Shown here: piece by piece, positions 34,906 through 42,265 of the stretch
Layout: every line of letters starts with the position of its first letter
Position numbering within the stretch: position 1 is the first letter of the stretch
Source: Dendrophyllia cribrosa
Lineage: Eukaryota > Cnidaria > Anthozoa > Scleractinia > Dendrophylliidae
Length of the DNA: 64,000 nt
NCBI GenBank assembly: GCA_024195265.1
Contig: JAJLRJ010000013.1
Location: 15,011,662 to 15,075,661, forward strand
Direction: 5' to 3'
Notes under the pieces: model-generated
What the model saw: the letters and a program-made list of their open reading frames with translations, nothing else
Database searches by the model: none
What the model was told of the DNA's origin: nothing
Translations under genes and position numbers: made by a program

Positions 34906-35505
34906 TTAAACCTTGTACTCAATCCCATTCGGGTGTCTCAGAGAGAAAACCAGGTGGGAGAACTTGCGAGTCTTGAGCTTTGCGATGAGCTCTTTGTACT
35001 CCTCGTTGGATAGCTCGCCGGCATAATCTTGGAATATGGCCTTGGTAGTCTTGCTGGAAGGCGTGTAAAAGAGCACGATCGCTGCAATATTATCACGGTA
35101 TGGCTTGGCAATGCTGGTGATCTGCTGGGTCAAGACCCAAACGGATATTCCATCGTGCCTTGCACTGAACCCTAGATTGACCAGCTGGCTAGTGCGGCCT
35201 TTGACATCTTTGGATGCGGCGCAGTCATCGAGAATGAATAAAGTGTTGGTGCATGTAAAAAAGAAGTTCGCCAACTTCAACCAGTCTTCGATCTCATGCT
35301 GTTGGCAGTCAATCACGACGATTCCCGGATCGCGGTCCACGAAGCCATTGTATGTCTTGTTCTTGACAAATGTAGGGCAGAATAAAACGATGTAGTCAAA
35401 ACAACCCCTAAAGGGGCCTCGCAGTTGGTTTAGAAGATACTGTGTCTTGCCAGAGTTAGTGGGGCCCACGATTAGTGCATTGAAAGGCAGCTTTCTTGGG
35501 TCCAT
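34906..35505 (-). CDS. A32-like (FtsK/HerA superfamily) genome-packaging ATPase of the outer Polinton, 199 aa
   Basis: This ATPase would pump element DNA into the capsid. Walker A is GPTNSGKT (residues about 14-21) and Walker B is TLFILDDC, with a following conserved Gln-containing strand (VWVLTQQI) consistent with sensor and arginine-finger regions. The length of about 200 aa is normal for Polinton packaging ATPases. The ATG at 35505 (MDPRKLPFNALIVGP) is chosen over a GTG frame start three codons upstream. The frame is intact. It lies directly 3' of the major capsid gene, the usual Polinton neighbourhood. Confidence 0.9.
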   Translation of the reverse strand: MDPRKLPFNALIVGPTNSGKTQYLLNQLRGPFRGCFDYIVLFCPTFVKNKTYNGFVDRDPGIVVIDCQQHEIEDWLKLANFFFTCTNTLFILDDCAASKDVKGRTSQLVNLGFSARHDGISVWVLTQQITSIAKPYRDNIAAIVLFYTPSSKTTKAIFQDYAGELSNEEYKELIAKLKTRKFSHLVFSLRHPNGIEYKV

Positions 35506-35681
35506 ACCCAACACCTATATTAGTTGGTTTGCAAACAATTGGTTCATGTGTTGGTGGGGAGGGTGCCATTTCCAGAAGTCTGTATTTTATTGTATGATAA
35601 TGGCCCGGTAGATGACAGTGGAGCCGGCTTAGCATAGAAGTTTAGCTTGCTGCATGTTTGTTGCTTGTTGCTTGTTGTTTG
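35506..35681. other. Gap between packaging ATPase and capsid gene; possible gene remnant
   Basis: These 176 bp contain no usable frame. On the minus strand a start-type motif (tatataccaccATG near 35687-35697) opens a frame that ends after four codons. This suggests either that a small gene has been lost here or that the motif now serves the ATPase start at 35505. Confidence 0.4.
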
Positions 35682-36050
35682 TTATTTCGTGGCCATGGTG
35701 GTATATATGTATGTTTGTGTTTGGTATTGGATAGATTCCAGCTGCCTGCTCATGATGTTCATCTGTGAGTCTGAGATGGTGAAGATGTGGCAGTTTGCAG
35801 TTCCAGAGCCTGTGGTGTTTCTTTCAATCTCGAGTAGCACGCCATCCTGTGTGTTGACGAGCCGCTGGCCGTTGCCGTGCAGGACTGTGTCAGCCATGGA
35901 CCGCAGGTCAATCCAGAGGCCAAACTTGTTACCTGTGAGATATTTGGTCAGGTTCATGTTGGGCCTGCCGCGCGTGTGTGGGTTAAAGTATCGGTATATT
36001 TCATTCCACATGTCAGTACCACTGATGCCCTCGTTGTAGACCCTGTTTGG
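35682..36050 (-). pseudogene. Major capsid protein of the outer Polinton, C-terminal part (separated by the inner element)
   Basis: The minus-strand frame runs from the target duplication at 36045-36050 to a TAA at 35682, about 122 codons. It includes WNEIYRYFNPHTRGRPNMNL and a typical jelly-roll end with LLEIERNTTGSGTANCHIFT. It is the in-phase continuation of the N-terminal part at 54084-55004: both parts meet at the 6-bp target duplication, whose length is a multiple of three, so phase is kept on both sides. The gene is interrupted by 18 kb and cannot be expressed as one protein unless the insert is removed. The last codons overlap the TATATACCACC motif of the next gene. Confidence 0.85.
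36045..36050. other. Target-site duplication of the inner Polinton, left copy (gtttgg)
   Basis: The sequence gtttgg precedes the element end agtagttatag. The identical hexamer follows the right end at 54078-54083. A 6-bp duplication is the hallmark of Polinton integration. Confidence 0.95.
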
Positions 36051-36124
36051 AGTAGTTATAGAGTTGGCGGTACCAGATCAGTTTTGCAAAACTGATCTGA
36101 TACCAAGCCAACTCTATAACTACT
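36051..36124. repeat. 74-bp terminal palindrome, left end
   Basis: The arm agtagttatagagttggc is matched 18/18 by gccaactctataactact, with an inner arm ggtaccagatcagttttg against caaaactgatctgatacc (one mismatch) and a 2-nt bulge. The whole repeat end can fold back on itself independently of the other terminus. Confidence 0.92.
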
Positions 36125-36282
36125 TCCCATCTGATGGCACAATCACATGGAATAATCACATGGAAAAATCAGATTAAAAAATATGGAAAAATCAAATGAA
36201 ACTATATGTTAATTAAAACAAAGTGCGTTTATTCCATTGCGTGATTTCCTTTGCGTGACATGATTCTCGGAAAAACAGGAAG
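36051..36282. repeat. Left terminal inverted repeat of the inner Polinton
   Basis: This matches the reverse complement of 53821-54077. The outer 110 bp are essentially identical; further in, the right copy has two small extra blocks (an extra attaaatggaaaa and a catataatagaat segment). It ends near cggaaaaacaggaag. It probably serves as replication origin for protein-primed synthesis and as the integrase binding site. Confidence 0.92.
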
Positions 36283-36301
36283 TTGGGCGATGTACAAAAT
36301 C

Positions 36302-36907
36302 TTACATAAACAATTCTGGTTCACTATCGCAAATGCCAGCAATAATCTTAAAATTCGTCTTAAAAAATCGAAGAGGTAAGTTAGAATACATGATCTTGTT
36401 ATACTTTTGAACTAATTCATAGAAATTAATTAAGAAATATGCTTGAGATTGAGAATATGGAGTTAGTTTCAATATCGCAGTCATCTTTTTTCCTGTAATG
36501 TCTTGTAGTCTTTTCAGCACTTGACCTTGTAAACAAGAGAAATAAACTATTCTCTTTCTTGAATCTTTAATAGCTACTTCAAGGCTTCTCAACGAATCCA
36601 GGCATGTTTCTTCATTGTCCAAAACAACTTTTATTCCCGTATAATCCATAAATCTTGTCATGTCGATGCTTCTTAGCAGCTCGTCTTTTATATCAGCATC
36701 ACTTTTCTTCTGGGAACTTGCAGTACAAGGTCCAACTTTCAAATTAGGTAAACCTTCCGGATCAGCAGCTAGTTCTGGGTATTTTTTCACTAACTCAGAG
36801 AAAATATTTTCAACATATTGTGGACTTTGATTTCCCTTTACAAGATCTCTCAACTTTGCCAGGTCTGTTCTAAACGCAATAAAACGCTGTTTATTCATCA
36901 GTGACAT
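36302..36907 (-). CDS. Inner Polinton protein of unknown function, 201 aa
   Basis: I do not recognise this gene. The product starts MSLMNKQRFIAFRTDLAKLR and has a Pro/Gly/Ser middle. A predicted alpha/beta half follows (GIKVVLDNEETCLDSLRSLE, then RKRIVYFSCLQGQVLKRLQD), and it ends in an acidic FM tail. The segment with KRIVYFSCLQGQVLKRLQDITG recalls helical winged-helix-like DNA-binding proteins, but that is speculation. The ATG at 36907 is used; the frame is open ten codons further without an ATG. It is the first gene inside the left repeat and reads toward the end. Its 5' end and control region are duplicated at 37211-37510. Confidence 0.6.
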   Translation of the reverse strand: MSLMNKQRFIAFRTDLAKLRDLVKGNQSPQYVENIFSELVKKYPELAADPEGLPNLKVGPCTASSQKKSDADIKDELLRSIDMTRFMDYTGIKVVLDNEETCLDSLRSLEVAIKDSRKRIVYFSCLQGQVLKRLQDITGKKMTAILKLTPYSQSQAYFLINFYELVQKYNKIMYSNLPLRFFKTNFKIIAGICDSEPELFM

Positions 36908-36958
36908 CAAAAGTGTGCGAAATATTATGCCTTCCACTCTTGTTTATATTGGTTGAGT

Positions 36959-36974
36959 TTCCCACGCGTGGGAA
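36959..36974. promoter_or_regulatory. 16-bp perfect palindrome TTCCCACGCGTGGGAA, copy 1
   Basis: The site reads the same on both strands and is followed by tatttattg. It is one of four identical sites in a divergent control region between the gene at 36302-36907 (minus) and the gene at 37640-38296 (plus). It is probably a dimeric protein binding site. Confidence 0.75.
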
Positions 36975-37063
36975 TATTTATTGTCTCATCACCTTTTATG
37001 ACAACCATCAAAGAGTTAGCATTTGGATTAAAAATAACATCTACGCAATGGAACAAAGATAGT

Positions 37064-37079
37064 TTCCCACGCGTGGGAA
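37064..37079. promoter_or_regulatory. 16-bp perfect palindrome TTCCCACGCGTGGGAA, copy 2
   Basis: Identical to copy 1, 105 bp away, again followed by tatttattg. Confidence 0.75.
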
Positions 37080-37371
37080 TATTTATTGTGAGGAAATGAG
37101 TCATCAGATTGTAAACAGGATGGAGTTATCGGTGTGTGACATTCTCGGAAAAAACAGGGGAAGCCCCCTATGAAATGAGTCATCACTATAGCTATTGTTT
37201 CAGATCACGAGAGAAAATATTTTCAACATATTATGGGGTTTGATTTAACTTTACAAGATCTCTCAACTTTGCCCGGTCTGTTCTAAACTCAATAAAACGC
37301 TGTTTATCCATCAGTGATATCAAAGGTGTGCGAAATATTATGCCTTCCACTCTTGTTTATATTGGTTCAGT

Positions 37372-37387
37372 TTCCCACGCGTGGGAA
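37372..37387. promoter_or_regulatory. 16-bp perfect palindrome TTCCCACGCGTGGGAA, copy 3
   Basis: Identical site in the duplicated segment, equivalent to copy 1. Confidence 0.75.
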
Positions 37388-37474
37388 TATTTATTGTTTC
37401 ATCACCTTTTATGACAGCTTCCATGATTAGCATTTGGATTAAAAATAACATCTACGCAATGGAACAAAGATAGT

Positions 37475-37490
37475 TTCCCACGCGTGGGAA
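37475..37490. promoter_or_regulatory. 16-bp perfect palindrome TTCCCACGCGTGGGAA, copy 4
   Basis: Identical site in the duplicated segment, 103 bp after copy 3 and about 150 bp before the VLTF3-like start codon. Confidence 0.75.
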
Positions 37491-37639
37491 TATTTATTGT
37501 GAGGAAATGACATCGTTCGGTAGCAATAAATTCGCGTTAGCCGATTTTTACATGTTCGCTATTTTTGTTTTCTGGGAATTTAGACACGTGCCGCTTATAG
37601 CTATTGTTTTAAAAATATTATCTCATATAATAGTATAGA

Positions 37640-38296
37640 ATGAATTGTGATGAGATAATTCACGATGAGTTGAAAGCAATGGGTAATTTTATTTGTGATT
37701 TTTGTGACGTAAAATTAGTAGAAGTTGATAGTAGCGTGAGAGTGGTCGAATCATGTTGTAGTGAACAAGATATAAATAATATAGATGGCATGAGTGTTTG
37801 TCTAAATTGTGGTTCCGTAGTGAGAGTGGTCGAGTCATGTTGTAGTGAACAAGATATAAATAATATAGATGGCATGAGTGTTTGTCTAAATTGTGGTTCC
37901 GTACATGGATATAATTATGTTAAAGAGTATGTTAATTTTTATGAGAGTATGTATAAAATACGGCGAAAATCGGTATATCATCGGGAATATCATATCCAAA
38001 ACACAATAAATAACATCTGTAGCCAACACAAATTACAGATATTAAACAATAATAGAACTAAAATCATGAAAATTTTTGAGGAGATAGATAAAATTTTGCC
38101 ACAGATAAATGGAAACCGAAAACGTATGATAAATATTGATTACATTTTAAAACAATTATTTAAGATGTTAAAATCGCCAATTGAAAATGATATACCTTTA
38201 TCTAAATCGAAAAGAACATTAACTTGCTATAAACAATATTGGGATAATATCCTATTGTTAATAGGTGATCAAATACAAACAATTATTAATAAATGA
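37640..38296 (+). CDS. VLTF3-like late transcription factor candidate with a duplicated zinc-ribbon half, 218 aa
   Basis: The N-terminal zinc-binding part has CDFC, then two tandem 28-residue copies (residues 33-60 and 61-88) each with CC and CLNC pairs. A block follows (RKSVYHREYHIQNTINNICS) and a C-terminal helical region with DYILKQLFKML and KSKRTLTCYKQYWDNI. This order, zinc ribbon then Y-R-HF-like helix then a W-containing end, resembles poxvirus-type late transcription factor VLTF3, known in large DNA viruses and related elements. The family call is by memory and not certain. Upstream ttttaaaaatattatctcat resembles the sites before PolB and the AT-hook gene. It could control late, structural genes of the element. 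Confidence 0.62.
   Translation: MNCDEIIHDELKAMGNFICDFCDVKLVEVDSSVRVVESCCSEQDINNIDGMSVCLNCGSVVRVVESCCSEQDINNIDGMSVCLNCGSVHGYNYVKEYVNFYESMYKIRRKSVYHREYHIQNTINNICSQHKLQILNNNRTKIMKIFEEIDKILPQINGNRKRMINIDYILKQLFKMLKSPIENDIPLSKSKRTLTCYKQYWDNILLLIGDQIQTIINK
37736..37903 (+). repeat. 84-bp tandem duplication inside the VLTF3-like gene
   Basis: Copies 37736-37819 and 37820-37903 differ at about one base (gtcgaatca versus gtcgagtca). The length of 28 codons keeps the frame, so the protein gains a second half zinc ribbon. The near-identity means the event is recent. Confidence 0.9.
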
Positions 38297-38379
38297 TCCA
38301 ATATCGTCATGCAAAGGGGTTTTTCCCTATGAATGAGTTATTGAATGAAAAGTTTGTTAGTAAAATTTACTCTAAAAGT

Positions 38380-38868
38380 TTACTCGGAAGTGAATTTTTT
38401 ATCATATTGTTTCTCAAATTTTTCATCAAGAGTACAAAGATCAATTATCGTTTCGTCTAGCAACCTCATATTATTGATAAAATTGATATGGTTAAATTGC
38501 ATTCCTCTTAAAAAAGACCGTAAATCAACGAGTACCTTCTCATATGTTGTGTATGCAAATTTAGACATTTCTATTTTTCTTTTATAGTTTTTAATTTCGC
38601 TGTATGTCTTAATCAATAAACCACTACCACTAATTACTCCTAAAATAATAGGGTTCAATGTTATTGAACCAGCTATTGTACCAATGGATATTAAAGAAAC
38701 TGATGATAAATTAATAGCTAAATTCAATCTCTTGAAATATTTGAAAGCCTTCTTATAGCACCAAAAACGCTTGTGATAAAATCGATATAATGCTTTGATT
38801 TCAGATAGTTTTTCTTTGCTGATGCTTTTATCAATATGATTAAAATTGAAGATGTCTGTTTCAGTCAT
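38380..38868 (-). CDS. Two-transmembrane (SLATT-like) protein of the inner Polinton, 162 aa
   Basis: A charged N-terminal helix containing YRFYHKRFWCYKKAFKYFKR precedes two hydrophobic segments (LSSVSLISIGTIAGSITL, then LGVISGSGLLIKTYSEI). A basic helical tail follows. This plan (basic helix, two adjacent membrane helices, long cytosolic helix) is shared with the outer element's gene at 59117-59760, so it is a conserved feature of both Polintons although sequences have diverged. SLATT-like 2TM proteins act elsewhere as membrane effectors; here the role is unknown, perhaps membrane remodelling or egress. Start ATG 38868 follows atataatataa. Confidence 0.6.
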   Translation of the reverse strand: MTETDIFNFNHIDKSISKEKLSEIKALYRFYHKRFWCYKKAFKYFKRLNLAINLSSVSLISIGTIAGSITLNPIILGVISGSGLLIKTYSEIKNYKRKIEMSKFAYTTYEKVLVDLRSFLRGMQFNHINFINNMRLLDETIIDLCTLDEKFEKQYDKKFTSE

Positions 38869-38895
38869 TTATATTATATATTTGGATAATAATAA

Positions 38896-39297
38896 TTAAA
38901 TTTTAGGATTTGAAATGAGGCAATATAATAATCCAGAGATTTGACCCATTATTGGAGATCTTTTTAATTTCTTCGGTATTGAAAGGCAGCAATATGTGTA
39001 TCCAGGCCCCTTTTCATAGTCATTGTAAAATCTTCCAAATGCATCATGAAAAATAGCATGTTTAATTAAAAATTGGTATTTGGTATTTAGAGTACAAGAA
39101 CCTGGTCCTATTAATCCAATGTCAGAGTGTTTTTCTAATATTTGGTTAAATGATATTGGCTTATTCAAATAGTTAACGTACAAAAATTGATATATTAAAG
39201 CCGATTTTAATATTTCATCTTTAGTATTAGGATGTAGGTTTTTTTGGGTTGTGAAAAATTTATTACAAAAATTAATTGACTGTGCAAGAATTGACAT
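38896..39297 (-). CDS. Inner Polinton protein of unknown function, 133 aa
   Basis: I do not recognise this gene. The product opens MSILAQSINFCNKFFTTQKN and has a conserved-looking GLIGPGSCTLNTKYQFLIKH block. After HDAFGRFYNDYEKGPGYTYC it ends with a moderately hydrophobic GQISGLLYCLISNP stretch. His, Asp and Cys residues in the second half could suggest an enzyme, but there is no known catalytic pattern. ATG 39297 follows atatatataa directly. It lies between the 2TM gene and the fibre-like gene, same strand. Confidence 0.55.
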   Translation of the reverse strand: MSILAQSINFCNKFFTTQKNLHPNTKDEILKSALIYQFLYVNYLNKPISFNQILEKHSDIGLIGPGSCTLNTKYQFLIKHAIFHDAFGRFYNDYEKGPGYTYCCLSIPKKLKRSPIMGQISGLLYCLISNPKI

Positions 39298-39329
39298 TTA
39301 TATATATCAATATATTAGATAATTATATA

Positions 39330-41480
39330 TTAAAACTCTTCAAAAAGTACACTGATATGGCAATTATAAGGTGCATATGTAATATGATCAATTGATATTG
39401 ATTTGATTCGTACAACTGTATCTTCATTGAAATTGATAACTGATGACGCTATATTGAAAGTGTAATAAATTTTATTCGATGCTTTATTCCAATTATGGGG
39501 TCCAAAAGAATTGTTACCGAGCAATATAACCATTTTTTTGTATCCTTCAGGCGGTTTATCGTCCAATATTATCAACCATAATTTTACTATTTTCAAATTA
39601 GTTAACGCAATAAATGATGATGAACCGTTGAATATGATATCATTAGTGTTCTTATTTTTCATATAATTGCCTAAAAATATGAATTTTTGTTTCTTTATAG
39701 GTAAACCAATTATGTTTCTACCATTTAAATCAATATCAGTCTCCATTGTCATTTTACCGTTTTCGATTGTATAAATAGAATCAAATACATCTGAATCAAC
39801 ACTCGAGACATGTCCTTGAACACCATAAACGATTAGATGTGCTTTATTTGTATTTCCTTTTGTTATACTACCATGAAGATCTATCATTATATATTCAGGA
39901 GGAGAAACCTGCCACTTGTGTAAATGAACAATACTTTTCGTATATCCTTCAGTGCTAAATATCTTTGTAGTTTGCTGCCCAATATTAATGACTGTTGATA
40001 CAACACTGACAGTTGTTGAACTAATATAAGCTTTATCTGGAACGAAAAACTCAATCACCATAGTGTACTCACCTTGAGAAAGATTTAGTGCATTAAAACC
40101 TATCCTTGACGCGAAGTCATCGTTATTGTCTGTCGTAAGAGTTATATCATAGGCTTTCTTGTTAATTTTGTGTGGACTGGATACAAAATCGATAATACCA
40201 TTAACAACAATATTACTCTCCGACGAGCTCTGATTAACATCTTCCATCATGTATCTGAAAACATCTTTCAATGTAGATGGAGTTATGTGTGACTTGTTTA
40301 CATAACTCTTATAATCATCCGTTATTCGTGTGTACAAGTTTGTATTGGAATCATTGAGTTCGGTGTTGAAGAATGAAACATTTATAGCAGCGTCATTCTC
40401 ATTTGGTTTAGGAGTTGCTAGATTAACAATCTTTTTATCTCCCATATCAAGATCGCTAGAAATAGTTTTATCAAGTTTGAGTGTTTCTAAATTATTTATT
40501 GCATTCGTATTTTGATTTATTCTTGTGTTGTTATCACCAGTTTTTGTGTCAACATATCCTTTATTTGTAGCGTGATCAACTGCTATTGGATCTTTTACAT
40601 TGAAGATCGTATTTTTATTCATATCAAGGCCCGTTTCCATCATCAACATCTCTTTACGAGAAAGAAAAATGTTTTTTACATCATTATAACTAACAAGATT
40701 GTTGTAATTTGCAGCTAAATCCAAGTATGTCTGTTGTTTCGACTTAATAATATTAAAAAGTTCTTTCAAATCAATGTTTTTAGTAACTTCATGAGTGTGA
40801 TCAGGAACATCGGGATGATATTTTTTTAGAGTTATCATATTCACAGCTGAAAGATCTTGGTTTTCATCTGTGTTGATATTTATGATTTTCTTATTCTTCG
40901 CATCATATTGTTGACCGTCATAATTTAAAAAATGTGTCTTCCCATGGTAAAAAGGGAAAGCATCATTATCCCCAGCTGCTTGAACATTTAATAAAGAATG
41001 ATAATTAGCATCTAAATGATCATTCAATACTATTCTTTCATTTTTCATATATGCATCTGTAATATTTGCTTTTTTATTATTATGATTTTTAAGAGTTATC
41101 ATATTAACAGCTGACAAATCATTGTTTTCATCCGTAACCATATTTGTGATCAGTTTTCGATCCATATCAATTTCTCCAGGTAGAATTAATTTATTTCCTC
41201 TAAGGTCAAGATCGCCTGTCATGTGATTTTCGCCATTCAACAATAATACTTCATATTTACCTGGTTTAGTTAGTAATCCAACATCTAATTGATGCTTGGT
41301 AATTGCATCTCTGTCATCACCCCCTTCCTTTAGATTGACAAGCTTTTTATTCTGCATATCATAGTTATTGTTTGGATCCAACTTGAGTCCACTACTTGCT
41401 TGAATTTTTTGGCTAATGATTCTAATATATTCAGAAATGTTAATATTTGTGAATTTCTTAAGGTTATTAAATATACCCAT
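39330..41480 (-). CDS. Fibre-like protein with tail-fibre repeats, 716 aa
   Basis: Residues 40-380 contain repeats of the type M-x-N/D-K-x-I/L-x-N-L followed by D-A/H-x-T/N-x-x-Y/F/L-V/D. Examples are MQNKKLVNLKEGGDDRDAIT, NTIFNVKDPIAVDHATNKGY and DLDMGDKKIVNLATPKPNEN, with another near residue 590 (DIDLNGRNIIGLP). Such repeats form trimeric shafts in phage tail fibres. The N-terminus (MGIFNNLKKFTNINISEYIR) is amphipathic and could bind the capsid; residues 430-716 are beta-rich and would form a head. It may be the receptor-binding spike, comparable in role to adenovirus fibre. Assignment rests on repeat pattern and position between the ATPase and accessory genes. ATG 41480 follows ataatatag. 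Confidence 0.68.
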   Translation of the reverse strand: MGIFNNLKKFTNINISEYIRIISQKIQASSGLKLDPNNNYDMQNKKLVNLKEGGDDRDAITKHQLDVGLLTKPGKYEVLLLNGENHMTGDLDLRGNKLILPGEIDMDRKLITNMVTDENNDLSAVNMITLKNHNNKKANITDAYMKNERIVLNDHLDANYHSLLNVQAAGDNDAFPFYHGKTHFLNYDGQQYDAKNKKIININTDENQDLSAVNMITLKKYHPDVPDHTHEVTKNIDLKELFNIIKSKQQTYLDLAANYNNLVSYNDVKNIFLSRKEMLMMETGLDMNKNTIFNVKDPIAVDHATNKGYVDTKTGDNNTRINQNTNAINNLETLKLDKTISSDLDMGDKKIVNLATPKPNENDAAINVSFFNTELNDSNTNLYTRITDDYKSYVNKSHITPSTLKDVFRYMMEDVNQSSSESNIVVNGIIDFVSSPHKINKKAYDITLTTDNNDDFASRIGFNALNLSQGEYTMVIEFFVPDKAYISSTTVSVVSTVINIGQQTTKIFSTEGYTKSIVHLHKWQVSPPEYIMIDLHGSITKGNTNKAHLIVYGVQGHVSSVDSDVFDSIYTIENGKMTMETDIDLNGRNIIGLPIKKQKFIFLGNYMKNKNTNDIIFNGSSSFIALTNLKIVKLWLIILDDKPPEGYKKMVILLGNNSFGPHNWNKASNKIYYTFNIASSVINFNEDTVVRIKSISIDHITYAPYNCHISVLFEEF

Positions 41481-41498
41481 CTATATTATGATATTACA

Positions 41499-42134
41499 TT
41501 AGATTACTTCATCAAAATTCTTCTTCACACTTTTATTTTCTTTGTCCACAAACAGAAATTCATAGGGCCCTAATTTATTGAACAAACCAGGGTCTATTAA
41601 GTTTTCTTTGGCAATGAGATTCAAATGGTTTTTGGTAGTAGGAGGGTACAACATCATATGACTGCAGTTTAATCTAAGTTTCTGCGGAATATCATAGTAA
41701 CTCTGGCTTAAATAAATTGGGCTTATCTTATGGTGGCGTCCATCTGTGAAGTTGTTGGCAATTTTATTTTGTGTTTTATCAGGTTCATTAATTAGATCAT
41801 CAAAAATGACAATTTTACGGTTGTTGTTGGGATATTCTGAAGTGTCTTTAATATCATCAGATGATCCAATTTCTAATACAGGATAACCAACCTTATCAGA
41901 TATTTTATTCATCAATGTTTGTAGATCTTGTATTTTTTCCTGATGATGATTTGGTGTGTATAAATATATCTTATCATAATACATCAGTGGTGTTCTTAAC
42001 ATATGCATAAGAGCATTTGTCTTTCCACATCGACTTTGTCCTGTAATAATCATTCTAAAATCTTCGTCTAAAAAATTGTTTAATCTTTTTTTTGATTCAC
42101 CATTTCTATTTGTATCGTAATTTGGAATTTTCAT
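41499..42134 (-). CDS. A32-like genome-packaging ATPase of the inner Polinton, 211 aa
   Basis: Walker A is GQSRCGKT (residues about 34-41), Walker B is KIVIFDDL, and a later IYLSQSYYDIP segment holds the conserved Gln. The C-terminus is KKNFDEVI. The fold and length match Polinton/NCLDV packaging ATPases, which load DNA into the capsid. I chose ATG 42134 (MKIPNYDTNRNGES), just after tttgtat; an in-frame ATG lies 15 codons upstream at 42179. It is divergent from the coiled-coil gene at 42266. Confidence 0.88.
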   Translation of the reverse strand: MKIPNYDTNRNGESKKRLNNFLDEDFRMIITGQSRCGKTNALMHMLRTPLMYYDKIYLYTPNHHQEKIQDLQTLMNKISDKVGYPVLEIGSSDDIKDTSEYPNNNRKIVIFDDLINEPDKTQNKIANNFTDGRHHKISPIYLSQSYYDIPQKLRLNCSHMMLYPPTTKNHLNLIAKENLIDPGLFNKLGPYEFLFVDKENKSVKKNFDEVI

Positions 42135-42265
42135 ATACAAATATGTTAGATAATAAATATAAGTGTTGTTTTCACACATATTTATAAATATAAGTGTTGT
42201 TTTTACACATATTTTTAAAGATAAGTGTCATTTCGACAGATAAATTATGTAACATATTTTATATA

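Larger units (their letters stand above)
36798..37099. repeat. 300-bp direct duplication, copy A (gene 5' end plus control region)
   Basis: The segment from gagaaaatattttcaacata to atttattgtgaggaaatga matches 37211-37510 closely. It includes the first 37 or so codons of the 36302-36907 gene and two copies of a 16-bp palindrome. Confidence 0.88.
37211..37510. repeat. 300-bp direct duplication, copy B
   Basis: Second copy, with about 10-15 substitutions or small gaps relative to 36798-37099. The gene part is truncated and has a stop, so only the control region could still act. It also brings two more palindromes to the upstream side of the VLTF3-like gene at 37640. Confidence 0.88.

Noticed and set aside
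35687..35701. A separate gene starting at the TATATACCACC motif downstream of the outer MCP
   Set aside because: The frame has only four codons before a stop.
42194..42265. Upstream extension of the coiled-coil gene
   Set aside because: It has a weaker context and lies in the divergent promoter; the ATG at 42266 directly follows an atattttatata motif as in neighbouring genes.
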